Source: Micromonospora chokoriensis
Lineage (GTDB): Bacteria > Actinomycetota > Actinomycetes > Mycobacteriales > Micromonosporaceae
NCBI RefSeq assembly: GCF_900091505.1
Contig: NZ_LT607409.1
Location: 744,001 to 808,000, forward strand
Direction: 5' to 3'
DNA length: 64,000 bases
Shown: positions 1 through 8,987 of the stretch, piece after piece
Numbering within the stretch: position 1 is the first letter of the stretch
Layout: every line of letters starts with the position of its first letter
Notes under the pieces: model-generated
What the model was told of the DNA's origin: nothing
Seen by the model: the letters and a program-made list of their open reading frames with translations, nothing else
Databases searched by the model: none
Position numbers and translations under genes: made by a program

Positions 1-337
1 TGAGGGTTCCGCCGTGGTACTTCACGTACACCCGGCGGTAGAACTCGGCGGCCAGCCCGCCGATGGACGCCTGGACGCCGGTGTCGGTGGCCCCGAGCCC
101 GGCGGTGCTCAACCCGCCGACGTGGCTGGTGGGCTCGACCACGACGGCGGTGTGGCCGAGTCGGCGCATGGTGATCGCGGCGGCCAGCCCACCGGAGGTG
201 GCGCCGTAGACGACCAGGTCGGCGGTGGTGACGGCGGCTCGGGCGGGACCGGCCCGGAACGGGTCGGAGAGACCGGCCAGGACGAGACCGGCACCGCCGG
301 CGGTCAGCAGTCGACGGCGGGACAGGGGCACTGACAC
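1..337 (-). CDS. FAD-dependent oxidoreductase, Tat-exported (5' part only)
   Basis: Only the first 112 codons lie in the window; the gene runs off the left edge. The product opens with a twin-arginine-like stretch (SRRRLLTAGG) and a hydrophobic segment, followed by VVYGATSGGLAAAITMRRLG and then VVVEPTSHVGGLSTAGLG. This is the dinucleotide-binding beta-alpha-beta of the FAD_oxidored class, in which secreted members often act on sugars or polyols. The GTG start at 337 has GGGAG six bases upstream; a second in-frame GTG lies at 331. The substrate cannot be inferred from this fragment. The family call is fairly firm; the export call rests on the N-terminal pattern. Confidence 0.75.
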   Translation of the reverse strand, partial: MSVPLSRRRLLTAGGAGLVLAGLSDPFRAGPARAAVTTADLVVYGATSGGLAAAITMRRLGHTAVVVEPTSHVGGLSTAGLGATDTGVQASIGGLAAEFYRRVYVKYHGGTL

Positions 338-436
338 GGCGCACTCCCAGGGGGTAACCGGAGGGGACGGTTACAGAAGCACGCCGCTGCCGCTGCTGTC
401 GAAATTCTTCAATCTCTGCCGGCGGGTGTCAACGGG

Positions 437-1117
437 TCAGGGGCGGTAGCGGTAGCCCATTCCCGGCTCGGTGATGAGGTGCCGGGGGCGGGCCGGGTCG
501 TCCTCCAGCTTGCGCCGCAGCTGGGCCAGGTACTGCCGCAGGTAGTTGGTCTCGTTCTGGTACTCCGGCCCCCACACGTCCTGCAGGAGCTGCCGTTGGC
601 TGACCAGCTTGCCGGGGTGCCGCAGCAGCTTCTCCAGCACGCTCCACTGGATGGGGGTCAGCTTGACCTCGGTGCCGTCGTCCCTGCGCACGCTGTGGTC
701 GGCCAGGTCGACGGTGTGCTGACCGATCCGCAACGCCGGCACCGCCTCGCTGGGCGCGCCGAGGCGGCGGGTCACCGCGCGGATGCGGGCCAGCAACTCC
801 TCGACCCCGAACGGCTTGGTGACGTAGTCGTCAGCACCAGCGTCCAGCGCCGCCACCTTGTCCTCGCTGCCGGCCCGGCCGGAGAGCACGATGATCGGCA
901 CGCTGGTCCACCCGCGCAGGCCCCGGATCACCTCCACCCCGTCGATGTCGGGCAGGCCCAGATCCAGCACCACCAGGTCCGGTGGGTGGCCGGCGGCGGC
1001 CTTCAACGCGGCGGCCCCGGTCGCGGCGACGTCCACGTCATAGCGGCGGGCGCGCAGGTTGATCCGCAGGGCCCGCAGGATCTGCGGTTCGTCGTCGACG
1101 ACCAGGATGCGCGTCAT
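437..1117 (-). CDS. kdpE: Potassium-responsive response regulator KdpE
   Basis: 226 aa, the normal length for an OmpR/PhoB-type regulator. The receiver domain (1-120) has the acidic pair D8/D9, phospho-acceptor D52 (VLDLGLPD), S79 and K101 (VTKPF). The C-terminal winged helix (about 130-226) ends RHLITEPGMGYRY, typical of the family. The ATG overlaps the kdpD stop by four bases, so the two are translationally coupled, with kinase first and regulator second. KdpE is known to activate kdpFABC when potassium is limiting or turgor falls. Its own gene sits at the 3' end of the same transcription direction. Confidence 0.97.
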   Translation of the reverse strand: MTRILVVDDEPQILRALRINLRARRYDVDVAATGAAALKAAAGHPPDLVVLDLGLPDIDGVEVIRGLRGWTSVPIIVLSGRAGSEDKVAALDAGADDYVTKPFGVEELLARIRAVTRRLGAPSEAVPALRIGQHTVDLADHSVRRDDGTEVKLTPIQWSVLEKLLRHPGKLVSQRQLLQDVWGPEYQNETNYLRQYLAQLRRKLEDDPARPRHLITEPGMGYRYRP

Positions 1118-3663
1118 TCCTGCGGCCCCTCCGAGCTGGTCGGTGCGGCCGGCAGCCGCAGCACCATGGTGAGCCCACCGCCGGGGGTGGTCTCCGGGGT
1201 GATGCTGCCACCCATCGCCTCGGCCAACCCCCGGGACAGGGCAAGACCGAGACCGACACCGGTCTGGTTGTCCCGGTCACCGAGGCGCTGGAACGGCAGG
1301 AAGATGTGCTCCCACTGGTCCTCCGGGATGCCCGGCCCCCGGTCGATCACCCGCAGCTCCACCTGACCGGCGTGCGCGCTGGCGGTGATCGTCGGCGGCT
1401 GGTCCGGCGGGCTGTAGCGCAGCGCGTTGGCGACGATGTTGACCAGCACCCGTTCCAGCAGGCCCGGGTCGGCGGTGGCGGCCGGCAGGTCGGCCGGGAT
1501 GTCCGTGCCGACGGTCGCGGCCACCGGGCCAAGTTCGTCGAGCGCCAGGGGTACGGCGTCCTCCAGCCCGATAGCGGTCGCCGAGATGCCCAGGACACCG
1601 GCCTGGAGGCGGCTCATGTCGAGCAGGTTGCCGACCAGCCGGGCGAGCCGGTCCAGCGACTCCTCCGCGGTCTCCAGCAACTCCTCGCGGTCGGACTCGT
1701 CGAACTCGATGTCGTGGCTGCGCAGACTGGTCACCGCTGCCTTAGCCGACGCCAGTGGCGTACGCAGGTCGTGGCTGACCGCGGCGAGCAGCGCGGTGCG
1801 CATCCGGTCCGCCTCGGCGAGGGGTCGGGCGGTGGCGGCCTCCTGGGCGAGCCGTTCCTGGCGGAGCGCGACGGCGGCCTGGGCGGCGAACGCCTCGACG
1901 ATCCGCCGGTCGGCGGCCTCCAACCGTCGGCCGCTGAGCACCACCGTGATCCGCTCGTCGACCGGCACCGCCGTCTCACCGCCTTCCGGGGTGCAGGGCG
2001 GGCCCTCACCGACGCTGGCCACGACGTGCCAGGCGTGCTCCTCGCGGGCCCGGTCCGGGCGTCCACCGGCCTCCTCGGCCAGCTCCAGCACGCTCACGGC
2101 GCGCAGCCCGAACGTCTCCCGGAGCTGGTCCAGCAGGGCGGGCAGCGGGCGCTCGCCGCGCAGCACGCCACCGGCGACGGCGGCGAGGGTCTGCGCGTCG
2201 GCGGCGGCCCGGGCGGCTTCCCGGGTACGCCGGGCGGCCACGTCGACGACCCAGCTCACCGCCAGCGCCACCCCCACGAAGACGGCCAGGGCGAGCAGGT
2301 TGTCCGCCTCCGCGATGGTCAACGTGCGGAACGGCGGGGTGAAGAACCAGTTGAGCAGCAGCGAGCCGCCGAGAGCGGCGACCAGGGCCGGCCACACGCC
2401 GCCGACCAGCGCGACCCCGACGACCCCGGCGAGGAACAGCAGGATGTCGTTGGTCAGGGTCAGGTCGGGCAGTGTCTTGAGCAGCACGGTGAGCAGTGGC
2501 ATGCCGAGCACGGCCAGGGCGAAGCCGAGCAGCCGTCGACGTCGGGACAGCGCGGCCGGCACCGCAGCCGCCCGACGGCCCTTGCCGGCCTGCTTGTGGG
2601 TGACCAGGTGCACGTCGATCGATCCGGAGAGCGCGGTGGTGGTCACCCCGACACCCCGGGCGAAGATCTGCGCGAGGCGGCCCCGGCGGCTGGCGCCGAG
2701 CACTAGCTGGGTGGCGTTCACCCCCTGGGCGAAGTCGAGCAGCGCGGCCGGCACGTCGGTGCCGAGCACCTGGTGGTACGTGCCGCCCAGGCTCTCCACC
2801 AGCACCCGCTGCCGGGCCAGCTGGGCCGGGTCGGCCCCGGCCAGGCCGTCACTGCGGGCCACGTGCACGGCGAGCAGGTCGGCGCCCTTGCTGCGGGCCG
2901 CCACCCGGGCCGCGCGCCGGATCAACGTCTCGCCCTCCGGGCCGCCGGTCAGCGCCACCACGACCCGTTCCCGGGCCTCCCAGGTGGCCGCGATGCCCTG
3001 CTGGCTGCGGTAGCGGTCGAGCTGCTCGTCGACCTTGTCGGCCAGCCAGAGCAGCGCCAGCTCGCGCAGCGCGGTGAGGTTGCCGACCCGGAAGTAGTTG
3101 CCCAGCGCGGCGTCGATCTTGTCGGGCCGGTAGATGTTGCCGTGCGCCATTCGCCGACGCAGCGCCTCGGGGGTCATGTCGACAAGCTCGACCTGCTCGG
3201 CGGCGCGGACGATCTCGTCCGGCACGGTCTCCCGCTGGGTGGTGCCGGTGATCTGCGCGACGACGTCGTTCACCGACTCCAGGTGCTGCACGTTGACCGT
3301 GGACAGCACGTCGATCCCCGCGTCGAGCAGCTCCTGGACGTCCTGCCAGCGCTTGTCGTGGCGGGAACCGGGCACGTTGGTGTGCGCCAGCTCGTCCACC
3401 ACCGCGATCTCCGGCCGGCGGGCCAGCACCGCGTCCAGGTCCATCTCGGTGAACTCGACGCCCCGGTACTCCATCGCCCGGCGGGGCACCTGCTCCAGCT
3501 CACCGAGCATCGCGGCGGTGTGCTGGCGGCCGTGGGTCTCCACGAAGCCGATCACCACGTCGGTGCCGCGCGCGGCCCGCCGCTGGGCCTCCTCCAGCAT
3601 GGCGTACGTCTTGCCGACGCCGGGGGCGGCTCCGAGATAGATGCGCAGTTCTCCGCGTGGCAC
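1114..3663 (-). CDS. kdpD: Sensor histidine kinase KdpD
   Basis: 849 aa with the full KdpD architecture. The N-terminal KdpD domain has Walker A GAAPGVGKT (11-19) and VVDELAHTNVPG (88-99). A universal-stress-like domain follows (about 232-355), then four closely packed membrane helices (about 378-475), a GAF-like region (about 500-600), and the HisKA box with H631 (SHDLRTPLASAK). The ATPase domain has the N box near N746, DRGPGIP and GVGLGLALS. It senses low potassium or turgor and phosphorylates KdpE; in other species the N-terminal domain binds c-di-AMP or PTS proteins. It is separated from kdpC by about 70 bases containing a small hairpin and is coupled to kdpE by a four-base overlap. Confidence 0.97.
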   Translation of the reverse strand: MPRGELRIYLGAAPGVGKTYAMLEEAQRRAARGTDVVIGFVETHGRQHTAAMLGELEQVPRRAMEYRGVEFTEMDLDAVLARRPEIAVVDELAHTNVPGSRHDKRWQDVQELLDAGIDVLSTVNVQHLESVNDVVAQITGTTQRETVPDEIVRAAEQVELVDMTPEALRRRMAHGNIYRPDKIDAALGNYFRVGNLTALRELALLWLADKVDEQLDRYRSQQGIAATWEARERVVVALTGGPEGETLIRRAARVAARSKGADLLAVHVARSDGLAGADPAQLARQRVLVESLGGTYHQVLGTDVPAALLDFAQGVNATQLVLGASRRGRLAQIFARGVGVTTTALSGSIDVHLVTHKQAGKGRRAAAVPAALSRRRRLLGFALAVLGMPLLTVLLKTLPDLTLTNDILLFLAGVVGVALVGGVWPALVAALGGSLLLNWFFTPPFRTLTIAEADNLLALAVFVGVALAVSWVVDVAARRTREAARAAADAQTLAAVAGGVLRGERPLPALLDQLRETFGLRAVSVLELAEEAGGRPDRAREEHAWHVVASVGEGPPCTPEGGETAVPVDERITVVLSGRRLEAADRRIVEAFAAQAAVALRQERLAQEAATARPLAEADRMRTALLAAVSHDLRTPLASAKAAVTSLRSHDIEFDESDREELLETAEESLDRLARLVGNLLDMSRLQAGVLGISATAIGLEDAVPLALDELGPVAATVGTDIPADLPAATADPGLLERVLVNIVANALRYSPPDQPPTITASAHAGQVELRVIDRGPGIPEDQWEHIFLPFQRLGDRDNQTGVGLGLALSRGLAEAMGGSITPETTPGGGLTMVLRLPAAPTSSEGPQE

Positions 3664-3695
3664 GGGGACATTCTCCCTGGTCAGATCGGCGGGCC

Positions 3696-3720
3696 GGGCC
3701 GTGCCCGGTGGACACGGCCC
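3696..3720 (-). terminator. Short hairpin between kdpC and kdpD
   Basis: An 8-bp perfect stem (GGGCCGTG / CACGGCCC) with a nine-base loop lies in the only real gap of the kdp cluster. There is no T-run. It could attenuate readthrough from kdpABC into kdpDE or stabilise mRNA ends; the call is weak in such G+C-rich DNA. Confidence 0.3.
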
Positions 3721-3734
3721 CGCCTGCGGTGTGC

Positions 3735-4616
3735 TCAGCGCGCGGCGAACTGCCTGTCGAGGGCGAGGTTGAGTTCCAGCACGTTGACGCCGGGCTCACC
3801 CATGAAGCCGAGCGCCCGCCCGTCGGTGTGCTCCCGCACCAGCTTGCGGACCGCCGCCGGGTCCGCGCCGCGCTCCCGGGCGACCCGGTTCACCTGCAAC
3901 TCGGCGTACGCCGGGCTGATCTGCGGGTCGAGGCCGCTGGCGCTGGCGGTGACCGCGTCGGCGGGCACCGCCGGGTCGGCCGGCGCGTCGCCCCGGATCG
4001 GGGTGACCACCCCGCCGGCCGCCACGTAGTCCTCGCCGGGCTGGGCCAGCTCCACAGTGACTCCCTGGTACGAGCTGACGAACGGCGTCGCCGGGGCGGT
4101 CTGGTTGACGCTGACCACCCGGGTGACAGTGCCGGTCAGCCCGTCGGCGCGGAAGACCGCGAGCACGGCGCCCACCCCGTCGTCGGTGCAGAAGGGGCGT
4201 CGCCCGTCGACGCCGTTCAGCTCACCGACGGCCTTGCTGCGCCCGCACACCTGGGTGAGCAGGCTCTCGCTGGACTCCTCCGGGTCGCTGGAGATGGTGT
4301 CGACAACGCTCTCCGGGCCCAGGTTGCTCGCCGAGGTGGCCCTCGGGTCGTAGCCGTCGCCGGCGGCGGAGGGGCGGGACTGGAAGTAGCGGGCGACGGG
4401 GTTGCCGTCCGCGTCGGTGAAGGACTGGCCGATCAGCGAACTGCCGACGGTGGCGCCGCCCACGGTGATCAGCGAGCCGTCGGCCTTGTGGTTGAGGCCG
4501 GGCAGGTGGCCGAGCGCTACCAGGGCCAGCGGGTAGACCAGGCCGAGCAGCACCGTGAAGACGAGGACGGCGCGCAGGGCGGCGAGGTGTTGGGCGATCC
4601 AGGTGGGTAGGCGCAT
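3735..4616 (-). CDS. kdpC: Potassium-transporting ATPase subunit KdpC (long form)
   Basis: About 293 aa, whereas KdpC is usually near 190. The N-terminal membrane helix (AVLVFTVLLGLVYPLALVAL), the GSSLIGQSF motif, YFQSRPSAAGDGYDP and NLGP are standard. So is the C-terminal part, from VTASASGLDPQISPAYA to LGFMGEPGVNVLELNLALD. Between them lies an insertion of roughly 90-100 residues containing two cysteines (VCGRSK and PFCTDD). KdpC clamps nucleotide in KdpB and links it to KdpA. The preceding stop overlaps a GTGATG: the ATG at 4616 is used here, the GTG at 4619 is equally possible. The reading frame is intact through the insertion. Confidence 0.95.
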   Translation of the reverse strand: MRLPTWIAQHLAALRAVLVFTVLLGLVYPLALVALGHLPGLNHKADGSLITVGGATVGSSLIGQSFTDADGNPVARYFQSRPSAAGDGYDPRATSASNLGPESVVDTISSDPEESSESLLTQVCGRSKAVGELNGVDGRRPFCTDDGVGAVLAVFRADGLTGTVTRVVSVNQTAPATPFVSSYQGVTVELAQPGEDYVAAGGVVTPIRGDAPADPAVPADAVTASASGLDPQISPAYAELQVNRVARERGADPAAVRKLVREHTDGRALGFMGEPGVNVLELNLALDRQFAAR

Positions 4617-6790
4617 CACGAAATCCCCGGGATGAACTGGATGAGCAGGTCGATGAGCTTGATCCCGATGAACGGCACGACGATGCCGCCGAGTCCGTAC
4701 ACCAGCAGGTTGCGGCTGAGCAGCTTCGACGCGGCGGCCGGCCGGTACCGCACGCCGCGCAGGGCGAGCGGGATCAGCGCGATGATCACCAGGGCGTTGA
4801 AGATGACGGCGGACAGGATCGCCGACTCCGGGCTGGCCAGCCGCATGATGTTCAGCGCGTCCAGGCTCGGGTAGAGGCCGGCGAACATGGCCGGGATGAT
4901 CGCGAAGTACTTCGCGATGTCGTTGGAGATGCTGAACGTGGTCAGCGCCCCGCGGGTGATCAGCAACTGCTTGCCGATCTCGACGATCTCGATCAGCTTG
5001 GTCGGGTCGGAGTCGAGGTCGACCATGTTGCCGGCCTCCTTGGCGGCCGACGTGCCGGTGTTCATGGCCACGCCGACGTCGGCCTGGGCGAGCGCCGGGG
5101 CGTCGTTGGTGCCGTCACCGGTCATCGCCACCAGCCGGCCGCCCTCCTGCTCCCGCTTGATCAGCGCGAGCTTGTCCTCCGGCGTCGCCTCGGCCAGGAA
5201 GTCGTCCACCCCGGCCTCGTCGGCGATCGCCTTCGCGGTACGCGGGTTGTCGCCCGTGATCATCACGGTCCGGATGCCCATCCGGCGCATCTCGTCGAAC
5301 CGCTCGCGCATGCCGGACTTGACGACGTCCTTGAGGTGGATGACGCCCAGGGCGCGGGCGGGTTGACCGTCGACGTGCTCGGCGACGACGAGCGGGGTGC
5401 CGCCGGTGCCGCTGATCGCGTCCACGATCTCGCCGACCTGCTCGGTCGGGTGACCGCCGTTCTCGCGTACCCACTTCATCACCGCGGCGGCGGCCCCCTT
5501 GCGGACCCGGCGGGCCGTGCCCACCGCGCCGCCGTCCACGCTGGCGTCCGGGGTGAGGTCGACGCCGCTCATCCGGGTCTGCGCGGTGAACGGTACGAAG
5601 GTGGCGTGCGGCATGACGCCGGGCTCGCGCTCGCGCAGCCCGAACTCGTTCTTCGCCAGGACGACCACCGAGCGCCCCTCCGGGGTCTCGTCGGCCAGGC
5701 TGGACAGCTGCGCGGCGTCGGCCACCGTCGCGGCGTCGACCCCCTCGACCGGGACGAACTCGGCGGCCTGCCGGTTGCCCAGGGTGATGGTGCCGGTCTT
5801 GTCCAGCAGCAGGGTGTTGACGTCACCGGCCGCCTCGACGGCCCGGCCGCTCATGGCCAGCACGTTGCGCTGGACCAGGCGGTCCATGCCGGCGATGCCG
5901 ATGGCCGACAGCAGCGCGCCGATGGTGGTGGGGATCAGGCAGACCAGCAGCGAGACCAGCACGACGCCGGTCACGCCGGAGCCGGTGATCGCCCCGCTGT
6001 CCGGCGCCGCCGCCTGGTACGCCTTGGAGAAGATGGCCAGCGGCTGGAGGGTGACCACGGCCAGCAGGAAGATGATCGTGAGCGCGGCGAGCAGGATGTT
6101 CAGCGCGATCTCGTTCGGTGTCTTCTGCCGGTTGGCACCCTCGACCAGGGCGATCATCCGGTCGATGAAGCTCTCCCCCGGCTTCTGGGTGATCTTCACG
6201 ATGATCTGGTCGGAGAGCACCTTGGTGCCACCGGTGACCGCGCTGCGGTCGCCGCCGGACTCCCGGATGACCGGGGCCGACTCACCGGTGATGGCCGACT
6301 CGTCGACGCTGGCGATGCCCTCGACGATGTCCCCGTCGCCGGGGATGATGCCGCCCGCCTCGACCAGCACGATGTCGCCCTGCCGCAGCTCGGGCGCGGG
6401 CACCGCCTCGTCACGGTAGGTGTTGGCCCGTGCGCCCGGCTTCCAGTCGATCAGCCGGGTGGCGATGGTGTCCTTCTTGGCCTGCCGCAGCGTCGCGGCC
6501 TGGGCCTTGCCCCGACCCTCGGCGACCGCCTCGGCCAGGTTGGCGAAGATCACTGTCAGCCAGAGCCAGATGGTGATCGCCCAGGCGAACACCGACGGGT
6601 CGGTCACCGCCAGGACGGTGGTGAAGGCCGCGCCGACCTCCACGATCAACATCACCGGGTTACGCCAGAGCGTTGTCGGGTTGAGCTTGCGCACCGCGTC
6701 CGGCAGGGACCGGATGAGCTGCTTCGGGTCGAGCAGGCCCCCGCCGAGCCGGTTGGCGCCGGTGGCGAGCTGCCCGGATGTCACGGACAT
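4616..6790 (-). CDS. kdpB: Potassium-transporting ATPase ATP-binding subunit KdpB
   Basis: P-type ATPase catalytic subunit, 724 aa from the chosen ATG at 6790, which has AGGA eight bases upstream. An ATG at 6805 and a far longer upstream extension that overlaps kdpA are less likely. Visible motifs are the actuator TGES (168-171), the phosphorylated D330 in [15 protein letters not shown], and later [21 protein letters not shown] and [18 protein letters not shown]. Helices near 50-90, 228-300 and the C-terminus fit KdpB. It hydrolyses ATP to drive potassium uptake through KdpA. The spacing to kdpA is 20 bases and the stop touches kdpC, so the genes form one operon. Confidence 0.97.
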   Translation of the reverse strand: MSVTSGQLATGANRLGGGLLDPKQLIRSLPDAVRKLNPTTLWRNPVMLIVEVGAAFTTVLAVTDPSVFAWAITIWLWLTVIFANLAEAVAEGRGKAQAATLRQAKKDTIATRLIDWKPGARANTYRDEAVPAPELRQGDIVLVEAGGIIPGDGDIVEGIASVDESAITGESAPVIRESGGDRSAVTGGTKVLSDQIIVKITQKPGESFIDRMIALVEGANRQKTPNEIALNILLAALTIIFLLAVVTLQPLAIFSKAYQAAAPDSGAITGSGVTGVVLVSLLVCLIPTTIGALLSAIGIAGMDRLVQRNVLAMSGRAVEAAGDVNTLLLDKTGTITLGNRQAAEFVPVEGVDAATVADAAQLSSLADETPEGRSVVVLAKNEFGLREREPGVMPHATFVPFTAQTRMSGVDLTPDASVDGGAVGTARRVRKGAAAAVMKWVRENGGHPTEQVGEIVDAISGTGGTPLVVAEHVDGQPARALGVIHLKDVVKSGMRERFDEMRRMGIRTVMITGDNPRTAKAIADEAGVDDFLAEATPEDKLALIKREQEGGRLVAMTGDGTNDAPALAQADVGVAMNTGTSAAKEAGNMVDLDSDPTKLIEIVEIGKQLLITRGALTTFSISNDIAKYFAIIPAMFAGLYPSLDALNIMRLASPESAILSAVIFNALVIIALIPLALRGVRYRPAAASKLLSRNLLVYGLGGIVVPFIGIKLIDLLIQFIPGIS

Positions 6791-6810
6791 GTCCTCGTTC
6801 CTCATGATGG

Positions 6811-8466
6811 TCAGAGCCCCTCTGCCAGCGGGCCGAGCGCGAGCGCGGGCAGGAAGGTCAGCGCGACCAGGACCACCGTGACGCCGACGACCATCCCGAT
6901 GAACAGGGGTCGGTGGGTCGGCAGGGTGCCCTCGGACGCGGGGGTGGGTGCCTGGCGGGCCAGCGAGCCGGCCAACGCGAGCACGAAGATGAGCGGCAGG
7001 AAACGGCCCAGCAGCATGCACAACCCCAGCGCGGTGTCCCACCAGGTGGTGTTGACGGTGATGCCACCGAAGGCGGAGCCGTTGTTGTTGCTGGCCGAGG
7101 TGAACGCGTACAGCACCTCGGAGAGGCCGTGCGGGCCGGCGTTGAGCGCCGTCGAGTTGTTGCCGGTGGCGAACGCGGCGGCCGTGCCAACCAGCACCAG
7201 GATCGGCGTGATCAGGAAGTAGAGCGAGGCGAACTTGATCTCGCGCGACCCGATCTTCTTGCCCAGGTACTCCGGCGTGCGGCCCACCATCAGGCCGGCC
7301 ACGAAGACCGTGATCACCGCGAGGATCAGCAGGCCGTACAGCCCGGCACCGGTGCCGCCCGGCGCGACCTCGCCGAGCATCATGTTGACCATGGTCATCA
7401 TGCCGCCGAGCGAGGTGAACGAGTCGTGGAAGGAGTTCACCGCACCGGTCGAGGTGAGGGTGGTGGCGGCGGCGAAGGTGGCCGAGTTCGACACGTCGAA
7501 CCGCACCTCCTTACCCTCCAGCGCCGCGCCGACCGCCTGCGGCACCGTGCCGTGGCCGGCCACCTCGAAGATGGTGGTGATGGCGACGCTGGCGAACGCG
7601 AGGATGCCCATCACCGCGGCGATGGCGTAGCCCTGCCGGTTCTGCCCGACCATCCGACCGAAGACCCGGGGCAGGCTGAACGGAATGAGGAAGATCAGGA
7701 AGATCTCCAGCCAGTTCGTCCAGGCGGTGGGGTTCTCGAACGGGTGCGCGCTGTTGACGTTGTAGAAGCCGCCGCCGTTGGTGCCCAGCTCCTTGATCAC
7801 TTCCTGGCTGGCGACCGGACCACCGGTGATGGTCTGGGTGCCGCCGGTCAGCGTGGTCACGTCGGTGCCGCCGGAGAGGTTCTGCACCGCCCCGCCGATC
7901 ATCAACGCGATGGCGCCGAGCACCGCGATCGGCAGCAGGATCCGCAGCACGATCCGGGTCAGGTCGACCCAGAAGTTGCCGAGCTGCCCGGTGCGGCTGC
8001 GGGCGAAGCCGCGCACCAGCGCGACAGCCACCGCGATGCCGACCGCCGCCGACACGAAGTTCTGCACGGCCAGGCCGGCCATCTGCACCAGGTGACCCAT
8101 TGTCGACTCACCCGAGTACGACTGCCAGTTGGTGTTCGTCACGAACGACACCGCCGTGTTCCACGCCCCGTGCGGCACCACCGGGTCGAAGCCCAGCGAC
8201 AGCCACAGGTGGTTCTGCACCCGCTGGAACAGGTACAGGAACAGGATCGAGACCGCGGAGAACGCCAGCACGCTGCGGGCGTAGACGCCCCAGGTCTGCT
8301 CGGCGGCCGGGTTGACCCCGACGAGTCGGTAGATGCCCCGCTCGACCCGCGACTGTCGGGTGCCGGAGACCGCCCGGAACATGTAGTCGCCGAACGGCTT
8401 GTAGACGGCGACGAGGGCCGCCACCAGCGCCAGCACGAAGATGACGCCCGCTGTTGTCATGCTCAT
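6811..8466 (-). CDS. kdpA: Potassium-transporting ATPase channel subunit KdpA
   Basis: 551 aa, about ten membrane segments, in the KtrB/TrkH channel superfamily. Selectivity-filter-like segments are visible, for example [44 protein letters not shown] and [14 protein letters not shown]. KdpA forms the potassium path in the KdpFABC complex. Its ATG overlaps the kdpF stop (TGATG), and a second in-frame ATG follows two codons later. Sequence and length agree fully with the family and no key region is missing. Confidence 0.97.
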   Translation of the reverse strand: MSMTTAGVIFVLALVAALVAVYKPFGDYMFRAVSGTRQSRVERGIYRLVGVNPAAEQTWGVYARSVLAFSAVSILFLYLFQRVQNHLWLSLGFDPVVPHGAWNTAVSFVTNTNWQSYSGESTMGHLVQMAGLAVQNFVSAAVGIAVAVALVRGFARSRTGQLGNFWVDLTRIVLRILLPIAVLGAIALMIGGAVQNLSGGTDVTTLTGGTQTITGGPVASQEVIKELGTNGGGFYNVNSAHPFENPTAWTNWLEIFLIFLIPFSLPRVFGRMVGQNRQGYAIAAVMGILAFASVAITTIFEVAGHGTVPQAVGAALEGKEVRFDVSNSATFAAATTLTSTGAVNSFHDSFTSLGGMMTMVNMMLGEVAPGGTGAGLYGLLILAVITVFVAGLMVGRTPEYLGKKIGSREIKFASLYFLITPILVLVGTAAAFATGNNSTALNAGPHGLSEVLYAFTSASNNNGSAFGGITVNTTWWDTALGLCMLLGRFLPLIFVLALAGSLARQAPTPASEGTLPTHRPLFIGMVVGVTVVLVALTFLPALALGPLAEGL

Positions 8467-8555
8467 CAGAACCGCTCCGGGAACAGCAGGGCGAACACCA
8501 GGAACGCGCCCAGGACGATCGCGAGCACCAGACCGACGGCGTTGACCGCGTTCAC
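8466..8555 (-). CDS. kdpF: KdpF, small stabilising subunit of the Kdp ATPase
   Basis: A 29-residue peptide, essentially one transmembrane helix ([19 protein letters not shown]) followed by PERF, read from GTG at 8555. Its size, its position immediately before kdpA and its TGATG overlap with kdpA identify it. KdpF stabilises the KdpABC complex in the membrane. It is too short for normal gene callers. Its start overlaps the stop of another tiny gene upstream by four bases (GTGA). Confidence 0.88.
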   Translation of the reverse strand: MNAVNAVGLVLAIVLGAFLVFALLFPERF

Positions 8556-8635
8556 AGCTTCTCCACCGCCCGGACCACCAGGGCGAGCGCTGCGAACAGC
8601 GCCACCGTCAGGACCACGAACACCACGTCAGACAC
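8552..8635 (-). CDS. 27-aa membrane peptide at the head of the kdp operon
   Basis: GTG at 8635 is preceded by AGGAG at good spacing. It opens a 27-codon frame ([20 protein letters not shown], then VRAVEKL) that is a single membrane helix with a basic end. The stop overlaps the kdpF start in a GTGA. The ribosome-binding site, hydrophobic composition and overlap make it a probable real gene and the first cistron of the operon. The function is unknown; an extra Kdp accessory peptide or a leader peptide coupling translation to kdpF are both possible. Confidence 0.65.
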   Translation of the reverse strand: MSDVVFVVLTVALFAALALVVRAVEKL

Positions 8636-8847
8636 GCTGACTCCTCATAGCGGAAAGGTTCGTCGCGACCGCCTTCCGATCGCGCCGGGCAAGCAAAGCC
8701 CGAGTGCGCGTCCGATGGCAGGGGTCATAACGCGACCATGACGGCGGCGAACCTTTTCTTGACGTGGTTTTCACACCCGCACCTTGAACAGGTGAAATGG
8801 GGCACAGAACCCCCGCGCGGCCGGCGGGGTCAGGACTGGTTGTCCGC
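8636..8847 (-). promoter_or_regulatory. Upstream region of the kdp operon
   Basis: This holds no convincing gene. It must contain the kdp promoter because the next gene upstream ends beyond a strong hairpin. Candidate -10 sequences such as TTATGA (near 8724-8730, minus strand) are visible, but no clear -35 partner or KdpE palindrome could be picked by eye. A GGGG-ttctgtg-CCCC mini-hairpin lies near 8800-8815. I looked for a ydaO riboswitch here and did not find its conserved segments. Confidence 0.3.
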
Positions 8848-8918
8848 CCTTTGCTCTGCACCCGCGGAGGCGACGCTCACGGTCTGTAGCTGGTGCCTCC
8901 GCGGGTGCAGAGCAAAGG
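8848..8918 (-). terminator. Perfect 24-bp inverted repeat between the methyltransferase gene and kdp
   Basis: Arms 8848-8871 and 8895-8918 are exact reverse complements (24 bp) around a 23-base loop; the outer ends read CCTTTGC / GCAAAGG. It lies 70 bases after the stop of the leftward methyltransferase gene and before the kdp promoter, so a terminator or insulator is the simplest role. The stem is exceptionally long and perfect for a simple terminator, so a dispersed repeat element is possible. Confidence 0.6.
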
Positions 8919-8987
8919 ACATGCGGGAGACGTGCGCGACCGGATGGGGTGGCGCAGGGCGCGGCGAAAGCGGAGGTGCGAGCCCGT

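Noticed and set aside
6791..7042. Longer KdpB start inside kdpA
   Set aside because: The extra residues are Arg/Gly/Pro-rich and overlap kdpA; ATG 6790 has AGGA at correct spacing and gives the normal KdpB length.
8636..8847. A second c-di-AMP riboswitch upstream of kdp
   Set aside because: The conserved GGTGAATCC and CCGAACCCGnCAGCTAAC segments found at 36 kb are absent here.
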